Of a stretch of DNA of 64,000 nt, positions 9,069-17,774 are shown piece by piece. The notes under the pieces were generated by a model. The model had not been told where the DNA came from, ran no database searches, and saw only the letters and a program-made list of their open reading frames with translations. Position numbers and translations under genes: made by a program. The stretch is from assembly GCA_963667575.2 (NCBI GenBank), contig CAXXHY010000018.1, positions 1 to 64,000 on the forward strand, in the 5' to 3' direction. How positions within the stretch are numbered: the first letter of the stretch is position 1; the number at the start of each line of letters is the position of its first letter. The DNA comes from G963665495 sp963667575. GTDB lineage: Bacteria > Desulfobacterota > Desulfovibrionia > Desulfovibrionales > Desulfovibrionaceae.

Positions 9069-10337
9069 GTGCCCATGCCTGATCTGATTGTACGCGGCGC
9101 CATTTGGGATGGCAGTCCGCGCGATCTGGTGGTTGCGAAAGGAAAAATCCTTGAGCTGCTGCCCTACGACGAAAAACGCACTTACGATGCCCGGGTAATC
9201 GACGCGCATGAGCTTGTTCTCCTGCCCAGCTTCATCGACGCGCATACGCACATGCGCGAACCCGGATTCGAATACAAGGAAACCATTGCCACCGGTCTGG
9301 GAGCGGCTGCCCACGGCGGTTTCGGCCATATTCTCTGCATGGCCAACACCAAGCCGGTCAACGACAACGGATCCGTTACCTCTTTCATGCTGCAGCAGGC
9401 CCGGATGGCCTGGCCCAGCGGCCCGTATCTGCACCCCATCGGTGCATTGACCGTCGGGCTCCAAGGCAAGGAACTGGCTCCCATGGCCGAACTGGCCGAA
9501 GCCGGCTGCATCGCCTTTTCCAATGACGGCCGTCCGGTGGCCAGCACCGAACATTTCCGCCGCGCCATGGAATACGCTTCCTGGCTGGACAAGATCGTCA
9601 TCGACCATTGCGAAGACCCTTCCATGGCTCCAGCCGCGGGCATCAACGAAGGCGTTCTGAGCGGCAATCTCGGCCTCCAGGGCCAGCCCACCGTGGCTGA
9701 AAGCACCCATGTGGCCAGAGACATTCTGCTCTCCATGTACCTGGATCTGCCCGTACACCTGGCCCATATCAGCTGCCGGGAATCCGTGGAGCTGATTGCC
9801 TGGGGCAAATCCAAGGGCGCCAAGGTCACTGCCGAAACCTGCCCTCATTACCTGCTCTGGACCGAGGATTCCGTCCTCAATTACGATACGGCAGCCAAAG
9901 TGAGCCCCCCGCTTCGCGGCAAAGACGATCAACTCGCCTTGATACAAGCGCTTCGCGAGGGTGTCATAGACATCCTTGCCACCGACCACGCACCCCATGA
10001 GGCCGCGGAAAAGGAACATACCTTTGAAGACGCCCCCTGCGGTATTTCCGGACTGGACAGCGCGCTGTTCACCACCTGGGGCCTGTTGACCGAAGACATT
10101 CTTGACAGGGACACCTTTCTCAGAGCCTGGTGCTACAGGCCGGGCGAAATATTCGGGCTGTCCACCAACCGTTTTGAACCCGGCGATCCGGCCGATTTCT
10201 TTTTGTTCGACGCCAACAACACGCATGTTTTCGACAAGAAATCCATGTATTCGCTCGGCAAGAACACGCCCCTGCTGGGAACAAAAGTCATAGGCCGCGT
10301 GCAGGCACACTTCATCAACGGCAAAAATGTCATTTAA
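9069..10337 (+). CDS. pyrC: Dihydroorotase
   Basis: Cyclises carbamoyl aspartate to dihydroorotate, the step after PyrB. Amidohydrolase metal ligands are in DAHTHMREPG (residues 57-66), HLAHIS in the middle and ATDHAPHEAAEKE near 300. At 422 residues it belongs to the long class. GTG 9069 is chosen because AAGGAG lies 7 bases before it; ATG two codons later is possible. Confidence 0.94.
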   Translation: MPMPDLIVRGAIWDGSPRDLVVAKGKILELLPYDEKRTYDARVIDAHELVLLPSFIDAHTHMREPGFEYKETIATGLGAAAHGGFGHILCMANTKPVNDNGSVTSFMLQQARMAWPSGPYLHPIGALTVGLQGKELAPMAELAEAGCIAFSNDGRPVASTEHFRRAMEYASWLDKIVIDHCEDPSMAPAAGINEGVLSGNLGLQGQPTVAESTHVARDILLSMYLDLPVHLAHISCRESVELIAWGKSKGAKVTAETCPHYLLWTEDSVLNYDTAAKVSPPLRGKDDQLALIQALREGVIDILATDHAPHEAAEKEHTFEDAPCGISGLDSALFTTWGLLTEDILDRDTFLRAWCYRPGEIFGLSTNRFEPGDPADFFLFDANNTHVFDKKSMYSLGKNTPLLGTKVIGRVQAHFINGKNVI

Positions 10338-10366
10338 GTTGTCGAATTCCCTTGGAGAAATTCTAC

Positions 10367-11701
10367 ATGCAAGATGCTTATAAATCCGCAATTTCCTTAT
10401 GCTCAACACTGAAGCGCAACGGTTATGACGCATATATCATCAACGCGAAGCTGCAGCAGCAGATTCTGGAACAGGCTCCCGAGTCCGAAACTGTGGAGAT
10501 GGAAATCGCGGCCAATGCCTCCATTGATGATATGATCAAGCTTTTCCCGGAAACACGGACTTCCAGCGAACCTTACGCACTTGCGGCCCTGGAAAAAGAC
10601 GGCATCGTGTTCATATTCTATCCGTCCGACGCGGTGGAAGGATCGCATCCCGACACGGCACAGGCGCGCATCACCATGCGCATGCTGCGCAAGCTCGAAA
10701 ACAGACAGGGCCTGGAACCAACCCAGATCTGCTCCTATCTGCCCAGATCCCTGGACGAGCACGAGGGGTTCAAGGATATCGACAAGGAAGGATGCATCTG
10801 CTTCCAGGGAATTCCCGACGAAACACTGCGGCAGAATTATCTGCGCGGCATCCGGGCCTTGCGCTTTGCCGCCAACTACCATTTACCCATCGAAGCCAAC
10901 ACCTGGATATCCATCATCCGCGGATCCCAGCCTCTGCAGGACTACCTGGCCTACACCGACATCATGAACGAATGGAAAAAGGTGGAAGCCGAAAACATGC
11001 ACAGCTTCGTACGCATGTTGTTCGATACGCAGATTCTGCGCGGCATGATGCCCGAAATCGCCGCTCTCACCAGATTGAAGCAAAACAGGCCCGACGGCGA
11101 AGAGGAAGTGGTCTTCGACCATTCTCTGGAAACCATGCGCCTGTACCCCGAAGAGCTGCCCTATGACTGGTACGGCACCTTTGCCTGCCTCTTCAAGGAT
11201 GTTGGCAAACTCTTCACCGCCGAATTCATCAACGGCGAATGGACCTTCAATCAGAGCCATTTCGTGGGCGCCAAGATCACCAGACAAATCCTGCGCCGTT
11301 TGCGCTTTACGCCAGCGGACGCCGACCTCATCTGCCACCTGGTGAAAAATTACGAACGTTTCAATTATATGCTCACGGACCGGGGCATCCTGCATTTCAA
11401 GGCCCTGGACCAATATCCGCGCCTCATTGAAATCGCGCGGGCCACGCTCAAAGCCAACAACGGCAGTTACGCGGCGTTCAATTCCAACATGAAGAACCTC
11501 GAACGCATCAAGGCTCTGGGCGAGATGCCCGAACCCCTGCTCAACGGCAACGAAATCATGGATTTTGCCGGAATCAACCCCGGACCCGCCGTAGGACTCA
11601 TCCGCGAGGCCCTGATAGCCGCGCAGATGACCGGCGAGGTACAGACCATCCCCGATGCCGTGGAATTCATCGCCCGCTACAAAGACAAAGAATCGTTATA
11701 A
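10367..11701 (+). CDS. Degenerate CCA-adding/poly(A)-polymerase-like protein with HD-like domain
   Basis: 444 residues. The overall plan is that of a bacterial tRNA nucleotidyltransferase: an N-terminal nucleotidyltransferase-like part, the RNA-binding segment LRGIRALRFAANYHLPIEANT, and a C-terminal HD-type region. Key residues differ: where the family has a DxD metal pair the protein reads VEMEIAANAS, and the second HD position is FKDVGK instead of HD. The first HD histidine (VFDHSLETM) and a later one (QSHFVGAKI) remain. It may thus be a non-catalytic or altered-specificity paralogue. ATG 10367 is preceded by GGAGA; it is 29 bases after pyrC. RNA binding is inferred. Confidence 0.65.
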   Translation: MQDAYKSAISLCSTLKRNGYDAYIINAKLQQQILEQAPESETVEMEIAANASIDDMIKLFPETRTSSEPYALAALEKDGIVFIFYPSDAVEGSHPDTAQARITMRMLRKLENRQGLEPTQICSYLPRSLDEHEGFKDIDKEGCICFQGIPDETLRQNYLRGIRALRFAANYHLPIEANTWISIIRGSQPLQDYLAYTDIMNEWKKVEAENMHSFVRMLFDTQILRGMMPEIAALTRLKQNRPDGEEEVVFDHSLETMRLYPEELPYDWYGTFACLFKDVGKLFTAEFINGEWTFNQSHFVGAKITRQILRRLRFTPADADLICHLVKNYERFNYMLTDRGILHFKALDQYPRLIEIARATLKANNGSYAAFNSNMKNLERIKALGEMPEPLLNGNEIMDFAGINPGPAVGLIREALIAAQMTGEVQTIPDAVEFIARYKDKESL

Positions 11702-11712
11702 GACAATACAGG

Positions 11713-11754
11713 CCTCCGGCGGCGAGAGTACCCTTTCAGGGCCGCCGCCGGAGG
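11713..11754. repeat. GC-rich stem-loop between the CCA-like gene and rlmN
   Basis: CCTCCGGCGGCG and CGCCGCCGGAGG form a perfect 12-bp stem with an 18-base loop, starting 12 bases after the upstream stop. No T run follows, so it may be a transcript-stabilising or attenuating hairpin rather than a standard terminator. Confidence 0.7.
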
Positions 11755-11783
11755 TTAAACATTTCAAAGCCATTGTTTCATCC

Positions 11784-12839
11784 ATGCCCGATACGCCGTC
11801 CATAAATCTTCTTGATCTGCCCTATCCGCAGCTCCAGGCCTACGTCCAGGACGAGCTGAACCTCCCGCGTTACCGCGCGGAACAGCTCTGGCAGTGGTTC
11901 TGGTACCGCAATTGCGCGGACTTCGGGGCCATGACCAATATCTCCAAATCCCTGCGACAGGAACTGGCAGAGCGTACGCGCCTCTATGTGCCGCAAGTGG
12001 CCCGGACGCTTGTCAGCACCGACGGCACGGTCAAATTTCTGCTGCGCCTGGATGACGGCAATCACATCGAAACCGTGCTGATACCGGAAAAGAGCCATTT
12101 CACGCTCTGCCTTTCCACCCAGTGCGGCTGCGCCATGGCCTGCGCATTCTGCAGCACGGGCAAGCTCGGTTTTACGCGCAACATGACCCATGGGGAGATT
12201 CTCGGCCAGGTATTAGTGGCCAGAAAGTACCTGATCGATTCAAAATCCTCCCTGACGTTGCGCAACCTGGTCTTCATGGGCATGGGCGAGCCTCTTCTGA
12301 ACACGGACACCATGCTGCAGGTGCTGGAAACCCTGGTCAGCCCCACGGGCCTGGCCTTTTCCACCCGCCGGATCACCATTTCCACCGTGGGCATCAAAAA
12401 AGGCATCGAGCGCCTTTACGGCAATGAAAACTGCTCCCTGGCCGTTTCCCTGCACGCCCCAAACCAGGAACTGCGCGCCCGATTGATGCCCAAGGCCGCG
12501 CAACTGCATCTGGACGACCTGATGGCCTGCCTGGACAATTTTCCGCTCAAACCCCGCCAGCGTATCACCTACGAATACGTGCTGCTGGCCGGAATCAACG
12601 ACCAGCCCGAACACGTCAAGCAGCTCGTACGCCTGCTTGGACAACGCAAGGCCAAAATCAACCTGATCCGCTTCAATACGCCGGCCCATGAGCAGGCGGA
12701 GTTCACCTCCCCCAGCCTGGACGAGGCCGAGGCATTTGCCCAGAAGCTGCGGGATCGCGGGCAGACCGTGACCTTGCGTAAAAGCAAGGGACAGGATATT
12801 GCTGCCGCTTGCGGTCAGTTGAAAGCTTTGCACGAATAA
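11784..12839 (+). CDS. rlmN: 23S rRNA/tRNA adenine-C2 methyltransferase RlmN
   Basis: Radical SAM methyltransferase that makes m2A2503 in 23S rRNA and m2A37 in some tRNAs. The cluster motif is CAMACAFC at residues 116-123; the second catalytic cysteine is in DIAAACGQL near the C-terminus. 351 residues from ATG 11784; a longer in-frame reading from 11655 overlaps the previous gene and begins with sequence unlike the family, so it is rejected. A GC-rich stem-loop lies just upstream. Confidence 0.93.
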   Translation: MPDTPSINLLDLPYPQLQAYVQDELNLPRYRAEQLWQWFWYRNCADFGAMTNISKSLRQELAERTRLYVPQVARTLVSTDGTVKFLLRLDDGNHIETVLIPEKSHFTLCLSTQCGCAMACAFCSTGKLGFTRNMTHGEILGQVLVARKYLIDSKSSLTLRNLVFMGMGEPLLNTDTMLQVLETLVSPTGLAFSTRRITISTVGIKKGIERLYGNENCSLAVSLHAPNQELRARLMPKAAQLHLDDLMACLDNFPLKPRQRITYEYVLLAGINDQPEHVKQLVRLLGQRKAKINLIRFNTPAHEQAEFTSPSLDEAEAFAQKLRDRGQTVTLRKSKGQDIAAACGQLKALHE

Positions 12840-12991
12840 TTTATCCTTATTGTCATTTTTTTGTTGCAAAACTAGTCTATTGGTTTTAGGCGCTATGGTA
12901 AGTTACCAGCGTTTGCCAAATGTATTGGCCGCGCGCTTATTTGTTACTACGCAATAACACCTGAAAACCTTTAACAACATGTAGAACAGCC

Positions 12992-13375
12992 ATGAATTCT
13001 TCTTTCAAACCGGATTTCGCTAAGCAGGGAGGCTTGATTCCCGCCATTGTGCAGGATGAGGCGAGCGGCGACGTTCTGATGCTTGCCTATGTTAACGAAG
13101 AAGCCTGGAACATGACCCTTACCACCGGAGAGGCCCATTACTGGAGCCGCAGCAGACAGACTCTCTGGCATAAAGGCGGAACATCCGGTCATGTACAGAA
13201 GATCAAAGCCATTCGCCTGGATTGCGATGATGATACACTTTTATTCATTGTCGAACAGATTGGCGGCGCAGCCTGCCACAAAGGCTACAAAAGCTGTTTT
13301 TTCCGCGAACTCAAAGACGGAACCGAGAGCGTCTGCTCTCCTCTGGTTTTCGATCCAAAGGAGGTTTATAAATAA
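12992..13375 (+). CDS. hisI: Phosphoribosyl-AMP cyclohydrolase
   Basis: Third step of histidine biosynthesis. At 127 residues it is the stand-alone cyclohydrolase without the HisE pyrophosphohydrolase domain. Family motifs are LMLAYVNEEAW, GEAHYWSRSRQTLWHKG and the metal-binding RLDCDDDTLL plus AACHKGYKSCFF. The stop overlaps the hisG start (TAATG), giving coupled translation. Confidence 0.95.
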   Translation: MNSSFKPDFAKQGGLIPAIVQDEASGDVLMLAYVNEEAWNMTLTTGEAHYWSRSRQTLWHKGGTSGHVQKIKAIRLDCDDDTLLFIVEQIGGAACHKGYKSCFFRELKDGTESVCSPLVFDPKEVYK

Positions 13376-14256
13376 TGACTCAGCCTGGTATTCTCAAATT
13401 CGGTATTCCCAAAGGGTCCCTGCAGGATGCGACCATCAATCTTTTCGCCAAGTCCGGCTGGAAGATTCGCCAGTATCACCGCAATTATTTTCCCGACATC
13501 AATGACCCGGAAATGCAGCTGAGCATGTGCCGCGCGCAGGAAATGTCCCGGTACGTCGAAGACGGCACCCTGGACGTGGGCCTGACCGGCAAGGACTGGA
13601 TCCTGGAAAACAGCTCCGACGTTGTTGTCTATTCCGACCTGGTCTACTCCAAGGTCAGCAACCGCCCCGCCCGCTGGGTACTCGCCGTCAACAACGAGTC
13701 CCCGTTCAAGCGTCCGGAGGACCTGGCCGGCAAGAAAATCGCCACCGAACTCGTAAACTTCACCAAGCGCTACTTCGAAGGCGCCAAGATCCCGGTGGAA
13801 GTGGAATTCTCCTGGGGCGCCACAGAAGCCAAAGTGGTAGAAGGCTTGGCCGACGCCATTGTTGAAGTCACGGAAACCGGCACCACCATCAAAGCCCACG
13901 GGCTGCGTATCATTGCCGAACTGCTGCAGACCAACACGCAGCTGATCGTCAACAAGAAGTCCTGGGAAGATCCCTGGAAGCGCGCCAAGATCGAAAAGAT
14001 CGACCTGCTGCTGCAGGGTGCGCTGCGCGCCGAAAAGCTGGTGGGTCTGAAGATGAACCTGCCCGAGGAAAAGATTCCTGAAGTCATGAAGCTGCTCCCC
14101 AGCCTCACGTCTCCCACCGTGGCCAACCTGTACAACAAGGACTGGGTTTCCATTGAAATCGTGGTTGAGGACGGCATTGTCCGCGACCTTATCCCCAGCC
14201 TCAAGGAACTGGGCGCGGAAGGCATCATCGAATTCGCGCTGAACAAAGTCGTTTAA
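13375..14256 (+). CDS. hisG: ATP phosphoribosyltransferase, long form
   Basis: First step of histidine synthesis. The start FGIPKGSLQDATINLFAKSGW and the phosphate loop VTETGTTIKAHGL are family signatures. With 293 residues it is the long form, whose C-terminal ACT-like domain (about 220-293) mediates histidine feedback and which does not need HisZ. AAAGGAGG before the start is a strong ribosome site. A terminator follows, so hisI-hisG is a two-gene unit here. Confidence 0.95.
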   Translation: MTQPGILKFGIPKGSLQDATINLFAKSGWKIRQYHRNYFPDINDPEMQLSMCRAQEMSRYVEDGTLDVGLTGKDWILENSSDVVVYSDLVYSKVSNRPARWVLAVNNESPFKRPEDLAGKKIATELVNFTKRYFEGAKIPVEVEFSWGATEAKVVEGLADAIVEVTETGTTIKAHGLRIIAELLQTNTQLIVNKKSWEDPWKRAKIEKIDLLLQGALRAEKLVGLKMNLPEEKIPEVMKLLPSLTSPTVANLYNKDWVSIEIVVEDGIVRDLIPSLKELGAEGIIEFALNKVV

Positions 14257-14278
14257 GACTTTTTTTCCTCAGCTCTTT

Positions 14279-14309
14279 CAAAAGGACGCTTTCGGGCGTC
14301 CTTTTTTTT
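14279..14309 (+). terminator. Terminator after hisG
   Basis: AAAGGACGC, loop TTTCG, then GGCGTCCTTT and further Ts: a typical intrinsic terminator 25 bases after the hisG stop. Confidence 0.88.
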
Positions 14310-14415
14310 CGTCTTTTTGATGCATGAGAATTATTATCATGTAATCAATATGTTAATCATTATGCCCTTAAAACACATATCTTCCAAACAAATATAATTT
14401 TTCCTCGAAAAACTC

Positions 14416-14444
14416 TTGACAGCACCGCGATTTTGCTCTTTACT
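14416..14444 (+). promoter_or_regulatory. Promoter of the riboswitch-ribB transcript
   Basis: A perfect TTGACA, a 17-base spacer and TTTACT lie just upstream of the FMN riboswitch, which places the start of transcription near 14451, right at the aptamer's 5' end. Confidence 0.65.
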
Positions 14445-14456
14445 CCAACCACTTAT

Positions 14457-14600
14457 TCTCAGGGCAGGGTGAAAGTCCCTACCGGCGGTATCCCGATCTA
14501 TCGGGGAGCCCGCGAGCGCTTCCGGCATGGGCCGGAGGGTCAGCAGACCAGGTGAGAGGCCTGGGCCGACGGTTACAGTCCGGAATGAAGAGGGTAAGGC
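14457..14600 (+). ncRNA. FMN riboswitch (RFN element)
   Basis: The conserved aptamer blocks appear in order: AGGGCAGGGTGAAAGTCCCT, ACCGGCGGT, AGCCCGCGAGCGC, a GGTCAGCAGACCAGGTGAGA stretch, GGGCCGACGGTTACAGTC and CGGAATGAAGAGGG. It lies about 110 bases before ribB, whose product is on the FMN pathway. Binding of FMN is expected to lower ribB expression. The region between aptamer and gene holds three hairpins, the last of which covers the ribB start (separate entry). Confidence 0.95.
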
Positions 14601-14680
14601 AGTTTCCTTTCCTCAGGGCTTACGCCCTGCCGCAAAGATTTACGAATGTACTTCGTAATTCGTCTGCCTGTTCCGATGCC

Positions 14681-14721
14681 CTGATTCATGTTTGCGACAC
14701 AAGGAGTGTCTCATGAATCAG
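14681..14721 (+). promoter_or_regulatory. Start-codon-sequestering hairpin of ribB
   Basis: CTGATTCATG (14681-14690) pairs perfectly with CATGAATCAG (14712-14721), which contains the ribB ATG. Inside, GACAC and GTGTC form a second stem around AAGGA, part of the Shine-Dalgarno. When folded, both ribosome site and start codon are hidden, so the switch probably acts on translation. Two smaller hairpins (14614-14629 and 14640-14658) lie between it and the aptamer. Confidence 0.75.
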
Positions 14722-15366
14722 TCTCTGCTTTCACAATTCGGCAACGCGTTCGAGCGCGTTGAACGAGGTCTAGCGGCCTTGGCCAATGGTCAGGGTGTGC
14801 TGGTGACCGACAATGAAAATCGCGAAAACGAGGGCGATCTCATTTTCGCCGCGCAAAGCCTTACGGCTGCGCAAATGGCCATGCTCATCCGCGAATGCAG
14901 CGGCATTGTCTGCCTCTGCCTGCCGGAAGAGCGCATCCGGCAGCTCAAACTCCGGATGATGGTCGACGACAACACCTGTCGCTATCAGACAGCATTCACA
15001 GTATCCATCGAGGCGGCCCAGGGCGTCACCACAGGCGTTTCCGCTGCGGACCGCGTGGCCACCATTCAGGCGGCCATTTCCGACAATGCCAAACCAGCAG
15101 ATCTGTGCCAGCCGGGCCATGTTTTTCCCTTGTGCGCCCGTTCCGGCGGCGTTCTCGAACGTCCGGGGCATACCGAATCCACCGTTGATCTGATGCGTCT
15201 GGCCGGACTCAAACCATACGGAGTGCTTTGCGAACTCACCAATCCGGACGGCACCATGGCAAGACTTCCGGAAATCGTGGCTTTTGCCGCAAAACACCAA
15301 ATGACCGTACTCTCCGTGGACGACATCGTCGCCTACCGTACGGCCCATGAGCGCAAAGCTTCCTAA
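14713..15366 (+). CDS. ribB: 3,4-dihydroxy-2-butanone 4-phosphate synthase
   Basis: Converts ribulose 5-phosphate to the four-carbon unit of riboflavin. The active-site acidic loop is DNENRENEGDL at residues 33-43; SGGVLERPGHTESTVDL and GLKPYGVLCEL follow. It has 217 residues, so it is the stand-alone RibB, not the RibBA fusion with GTP cyclohydrolase II. AAGGAG six bases before ATG 14713 decides the start over the upstream TTG. It is controlled by the FMN riboswitch and ends at a strong terminator. Confidence 0.95.
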   Translation: MNQSLLSQFGNAFERVERGLAALANGQGVLVTDNENRENEGDLIFAAQSLTAAQMAMLIRECSGIVCLCLPEERIRQLKLRMMVDDNTCRYQTAFTVSIEAAQGVTTGVSAADRVATIQAAISDNAKPADLCQPGHVFPLCARSGGVLERPGHTESTVDLMRLAGLKPYGVLCELTNPDGTMARLPEIVAFAAKHQMTVLSVDDIVAYRTAHERKAS

Positions 15367-15403
15367 CTACACAGGCAAGGCGTCCTTAACGCCATTCAGG
15401 GGC

Positions 15404-15435
15404 AAGGCCAGCATTTGTTTGCTGGCCTTTTTTTT
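15404..15435 (+). terminator. Terminator after ribB
   Basis: GGCCAGCA and TGCTGGCC form an 8-bp stem with a 6- to 7-base loop followed by eight Ts. Confidence 0.9.
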
Positions 15436-15874
15436 GGTCTTAAATCTGCTGTTTCCGGCTTGTGAGGCGCAGTGTCACCCGTTCCTTGCAATAAGCTTAT
15501 AGCCACCTGGAATATCGCAAAGGCGCTATGATTTTTTCAACTTTCCCTTCCACTGTTTTGACGTCGATTCCTTAAGAGTTAGGTACAACACCATGACGGC
15601 TATATGATTCCAACACAGGCTTGATCCGTTGTGACTAATAAGACTATGATAAGATCGAAGAAAGATGGGATTTTGGGAACTCTAATGTATTTATACTATG
15701 GCTGAAATCTATTCAGTAACGATACTTTCAAGGTATGCTAAAACTGAAACAAGGGTGGAAACCTTTCTGTGAGTGAAAATCTGGTAAGCTATTCTTTATG
15801 CTCGCTCAATCATCCGGAAAGCGCCATCGAGCCAATACAAAGCAAAGCTGCTCCTTTTGAATTAAGGATTTCAT
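15436..15874. other. Intergenic region, no gene seen
   Basis: About 440 bases without a supported ORF between the ribB terminator and an AT-rich orphan gene. Composition drifts from GC-rich to AT-rich. I tested both strands for transposase remnants and known riboswitch cores and recognise neither; short peptides in the first half are interrupted by stops. It probably holds the promoter of the downstream gene. Confidence 0.5.
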
Positions 15875-16486
15875 ATGAAATCTATTTTCAAACAAATCCA
15901 TGATTTTTTTAATCAACGCATAAACCTATTTTATTTGAGCAATGTTCTGGTCGTACCATTTATATTCTTAATTCTCATTTTGACCGGCCTGAATCCCGTT
16001 ATACTCCTACGGTATATTTGTATTATCTACAGTATGGCAATAATAACTATAAAATTATTCCGTATTTCAAAACTTTCTTTTCTATATTGGATTTTTGCAA
16101 TTCATATCGTTGTATTCTTTTTCATTGATCTGAAAGAATCAGGGTTCACCCATTACCAACTTGTATACGTGCTTTTTTTCATTTCACATTTCTTAAGTTC
16201 CCCAAACTTCATGATAAAGACGAAAAAAAACTCTATAATGGCAATGTTATTTTTTGTTTTTTCTGCTTCTTTAACGATGTATTACGGGAATGATATACAT
16301 GATTTTATAGCCATTGATTCTTGTCTTGATAATGGCAATACCTGGGATTATGCAAACCGCACATGCGTGCAAAGCGGCGTCTCTGAATGTCTGAAAAGTG
16401 GAGGCAAATGGAGTTACTCTACAAATCTTTGTACTCAGGATCAAAATATTGCTAATCAAACTAAAAAAGATTTGACCAGTAACTAA
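15875..16486 (+). CDS. Membrane protein of unknown function with two Cys-Trp repeats
   Basis: 203 residues, not recognised. Five or so hydrophobic helices fill residues 20-150; the last 60 residues are outside or in the cytoplasm and carry two copies of a small motif: CLDNGNTWDYANRTC and CLKSGGKWSYSTNLC, 19 residues apart in register (C-x3-G-x2-W-x-Y-x4-C). Such small paired-cysteine motifs occur in secreted lipoproteins and suggest an oxidised, extracytoplasmic tail. Codon use is strikingly AT-rich compared with the flanking his, rib and yitT genes, a sign of lateral gain. TAAGGA precedes the ATG. No neighbour gives a functional hint. Confidence 0.6.
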   Translation: MKSIFKQIHDFFNQRINLFYLSNVLVVPFIFLILILTGLNPVILLRYICIIYSMAIITIKLFRISKLSFLYWIFAIHIVVFFFIDLKESGFTHYQLVYVLFFISHFLSSPNFMIKTKKNSIMAMLFFVFSASLTMYYGNDIHDFIAIDSCLDNGNTWDYANRTCVQSGVSECLKSGGKWSYSTNLCTQDQNIANQTKKDLTSN

Positions 16487-16607
16487 AGCAATAGAGGCAC
16501 ACTATCTGCTCGCTAACCTCCAATTTCATTAACATCATGCGCTTTGTTCATTAAAATTTTCATTGGGGGCAGGACAAACCGCCCTACTTCCGGCCTCACT
16601 CCAACAA

Positions 16608-17528
16608 TCACCGCCTATCTGAAATCTTGGGCGCGTTGTAGCCGCCCCAGGTCTGTTGCGACACTCCCACCACCATGAAGGCGTCGGGGTCTATGCTGGA
16701 AATGATATGTTTGACATCATAGATACGCGAACGCAGCACCGTGAAGTAGACCATCTTGCGGTTTTTCCCGGAAAAACCGCCTGTGACGTCCCACAGGGTC
16801 ACACCGCGCTGCAGTTCGTGCATCACGGCTTCGCAAATGGGTTCGGCCTTGTCCGTTATGATCAGCAGCGTACGCACCTGGCTGGAGCCTTCCAGTACGT
16901 AATCCGACAGCAGGCCCGAGAGAACCAGGGACAGCAGCGCCAGCAGCGCTGTTTCCCAGGAAAACACGACCCCGGCAAGGAGGATGATCACCACATCCGT
17001 GAACAGGTAGGACTGGCTCAAGGGAAAGCCTGTCTTGTTGTAGATGATCCGGGCCAGAATGGACGTACCGCCCACTGTGCCGCCGTAGCGGTAGATGAGC
17101 CCCGTACCCACCCCGTACAGTATGCCAGCGTATACGGCCGCCAGAAGCGTATTGTGCGTGACGGGATAGGGATCCAGGAGATTGGGCAGCACCACTGTCA
17201 GCAGATCCGAGCTGAAGGAAAAGACCAGCACGGCCACCAGGCTGGACCAGACGAATTTCCAGCGTCCGAGCGACCAGTACCCGAGAAAGAACAACGGAAT
17301 GTTGAGCAGCAGATAGAAAGTACCCACAGGGAACTGGGTGTAATGGTTCACGATGATTCCCAGCCCGCTCACCCCGCCGGCCGCCAGGTTGTAAGGAAGC
17401 TGAAAAACCACGTATGCCAAGGCGGAAACGAACGCGCCGAAAGCGATCAGACTTTGCTGCAGGACAATGCGCACAACCGCCTCTTTTCCAAACGGTAAAG
17501 AAGATTTATATTTACTTAGGGTTCGCAT
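16608..17528 (-). CDS. YitT family membrane protein (DUF161/DUF2179)
   Basis: 306 residues: five to six membrane helices in the first ~210 residues, with the family segment LPYNLAAGGVSGLGIIVNHY and YRYGGTVGGTSILARI, then a soluble C-terminal DUF2179 domain (about 225-300, GVTLWDVTGGFSGKNRKMVYFTV) related to nucleotide-binding regulatory folds. Function is unknown; relatives are suspected transporters. The gene is alone on the minus strand and divergent from the large GGDEF-EAL gene. Confidence 0.88.
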   Translation of the reverse strand: MRTLSKYKSSLPFGKEAVVRIVLQQSLIAFGAFVSALAYVVFQLPYNLAAGGVSGLGIIVNHYTQFPVGTFYLLLNIPLFFLGYWSLGRWKFVWSSLVAVLVFSFSSDLLTVVLPNLLDPYPVTHNTLLAAVYAGILYGVGTGLIYRYGGTVGGTSILARIIYNKTGFPLSQSYLFTDVVIILLAGVVFSWETALLALLSLVLSGLLSDYVLEGSSQVRTLLIITDKAEPICEAVMHELQRGVTLWDVTGGFSGKNRKMVYFTVLRSRIYDVKHIISSIDPDAFMVVGVSQQTWGGYNAPKISDRR

Positions 17529-17774
17529 GTATACAGGCTACCTGACCCGGTACAAGTACGCAACTCCCCTGCCCTTCGACCACTTTTTCTGTGGGCAAGG
17601 CTTTTTCGGAAAATACGTTCTTATACTATTTCATTTATTAATGTCCCTCAGGATCGACAACTATCTTTTTTTTCCCTTTAGGTTATACTAGGATATATTA
17701 GACAATCATTAGAATCCGGACAAACCGGATATTCCAATACAATAGCTCTTGCTTTTAATACGTTGCAAAAAAAT

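Noticed and set aside
9021..10433. 470-residue minus-strand ORF opposite pyrC
   Set aside because: Antisense shadow of dihydroorotase.
15480..15610. Transposase remnant on the minus strand
   Set aside because: A short peptide reading is broken by stops and matches no family I recognise; no terminal repeats are visible.
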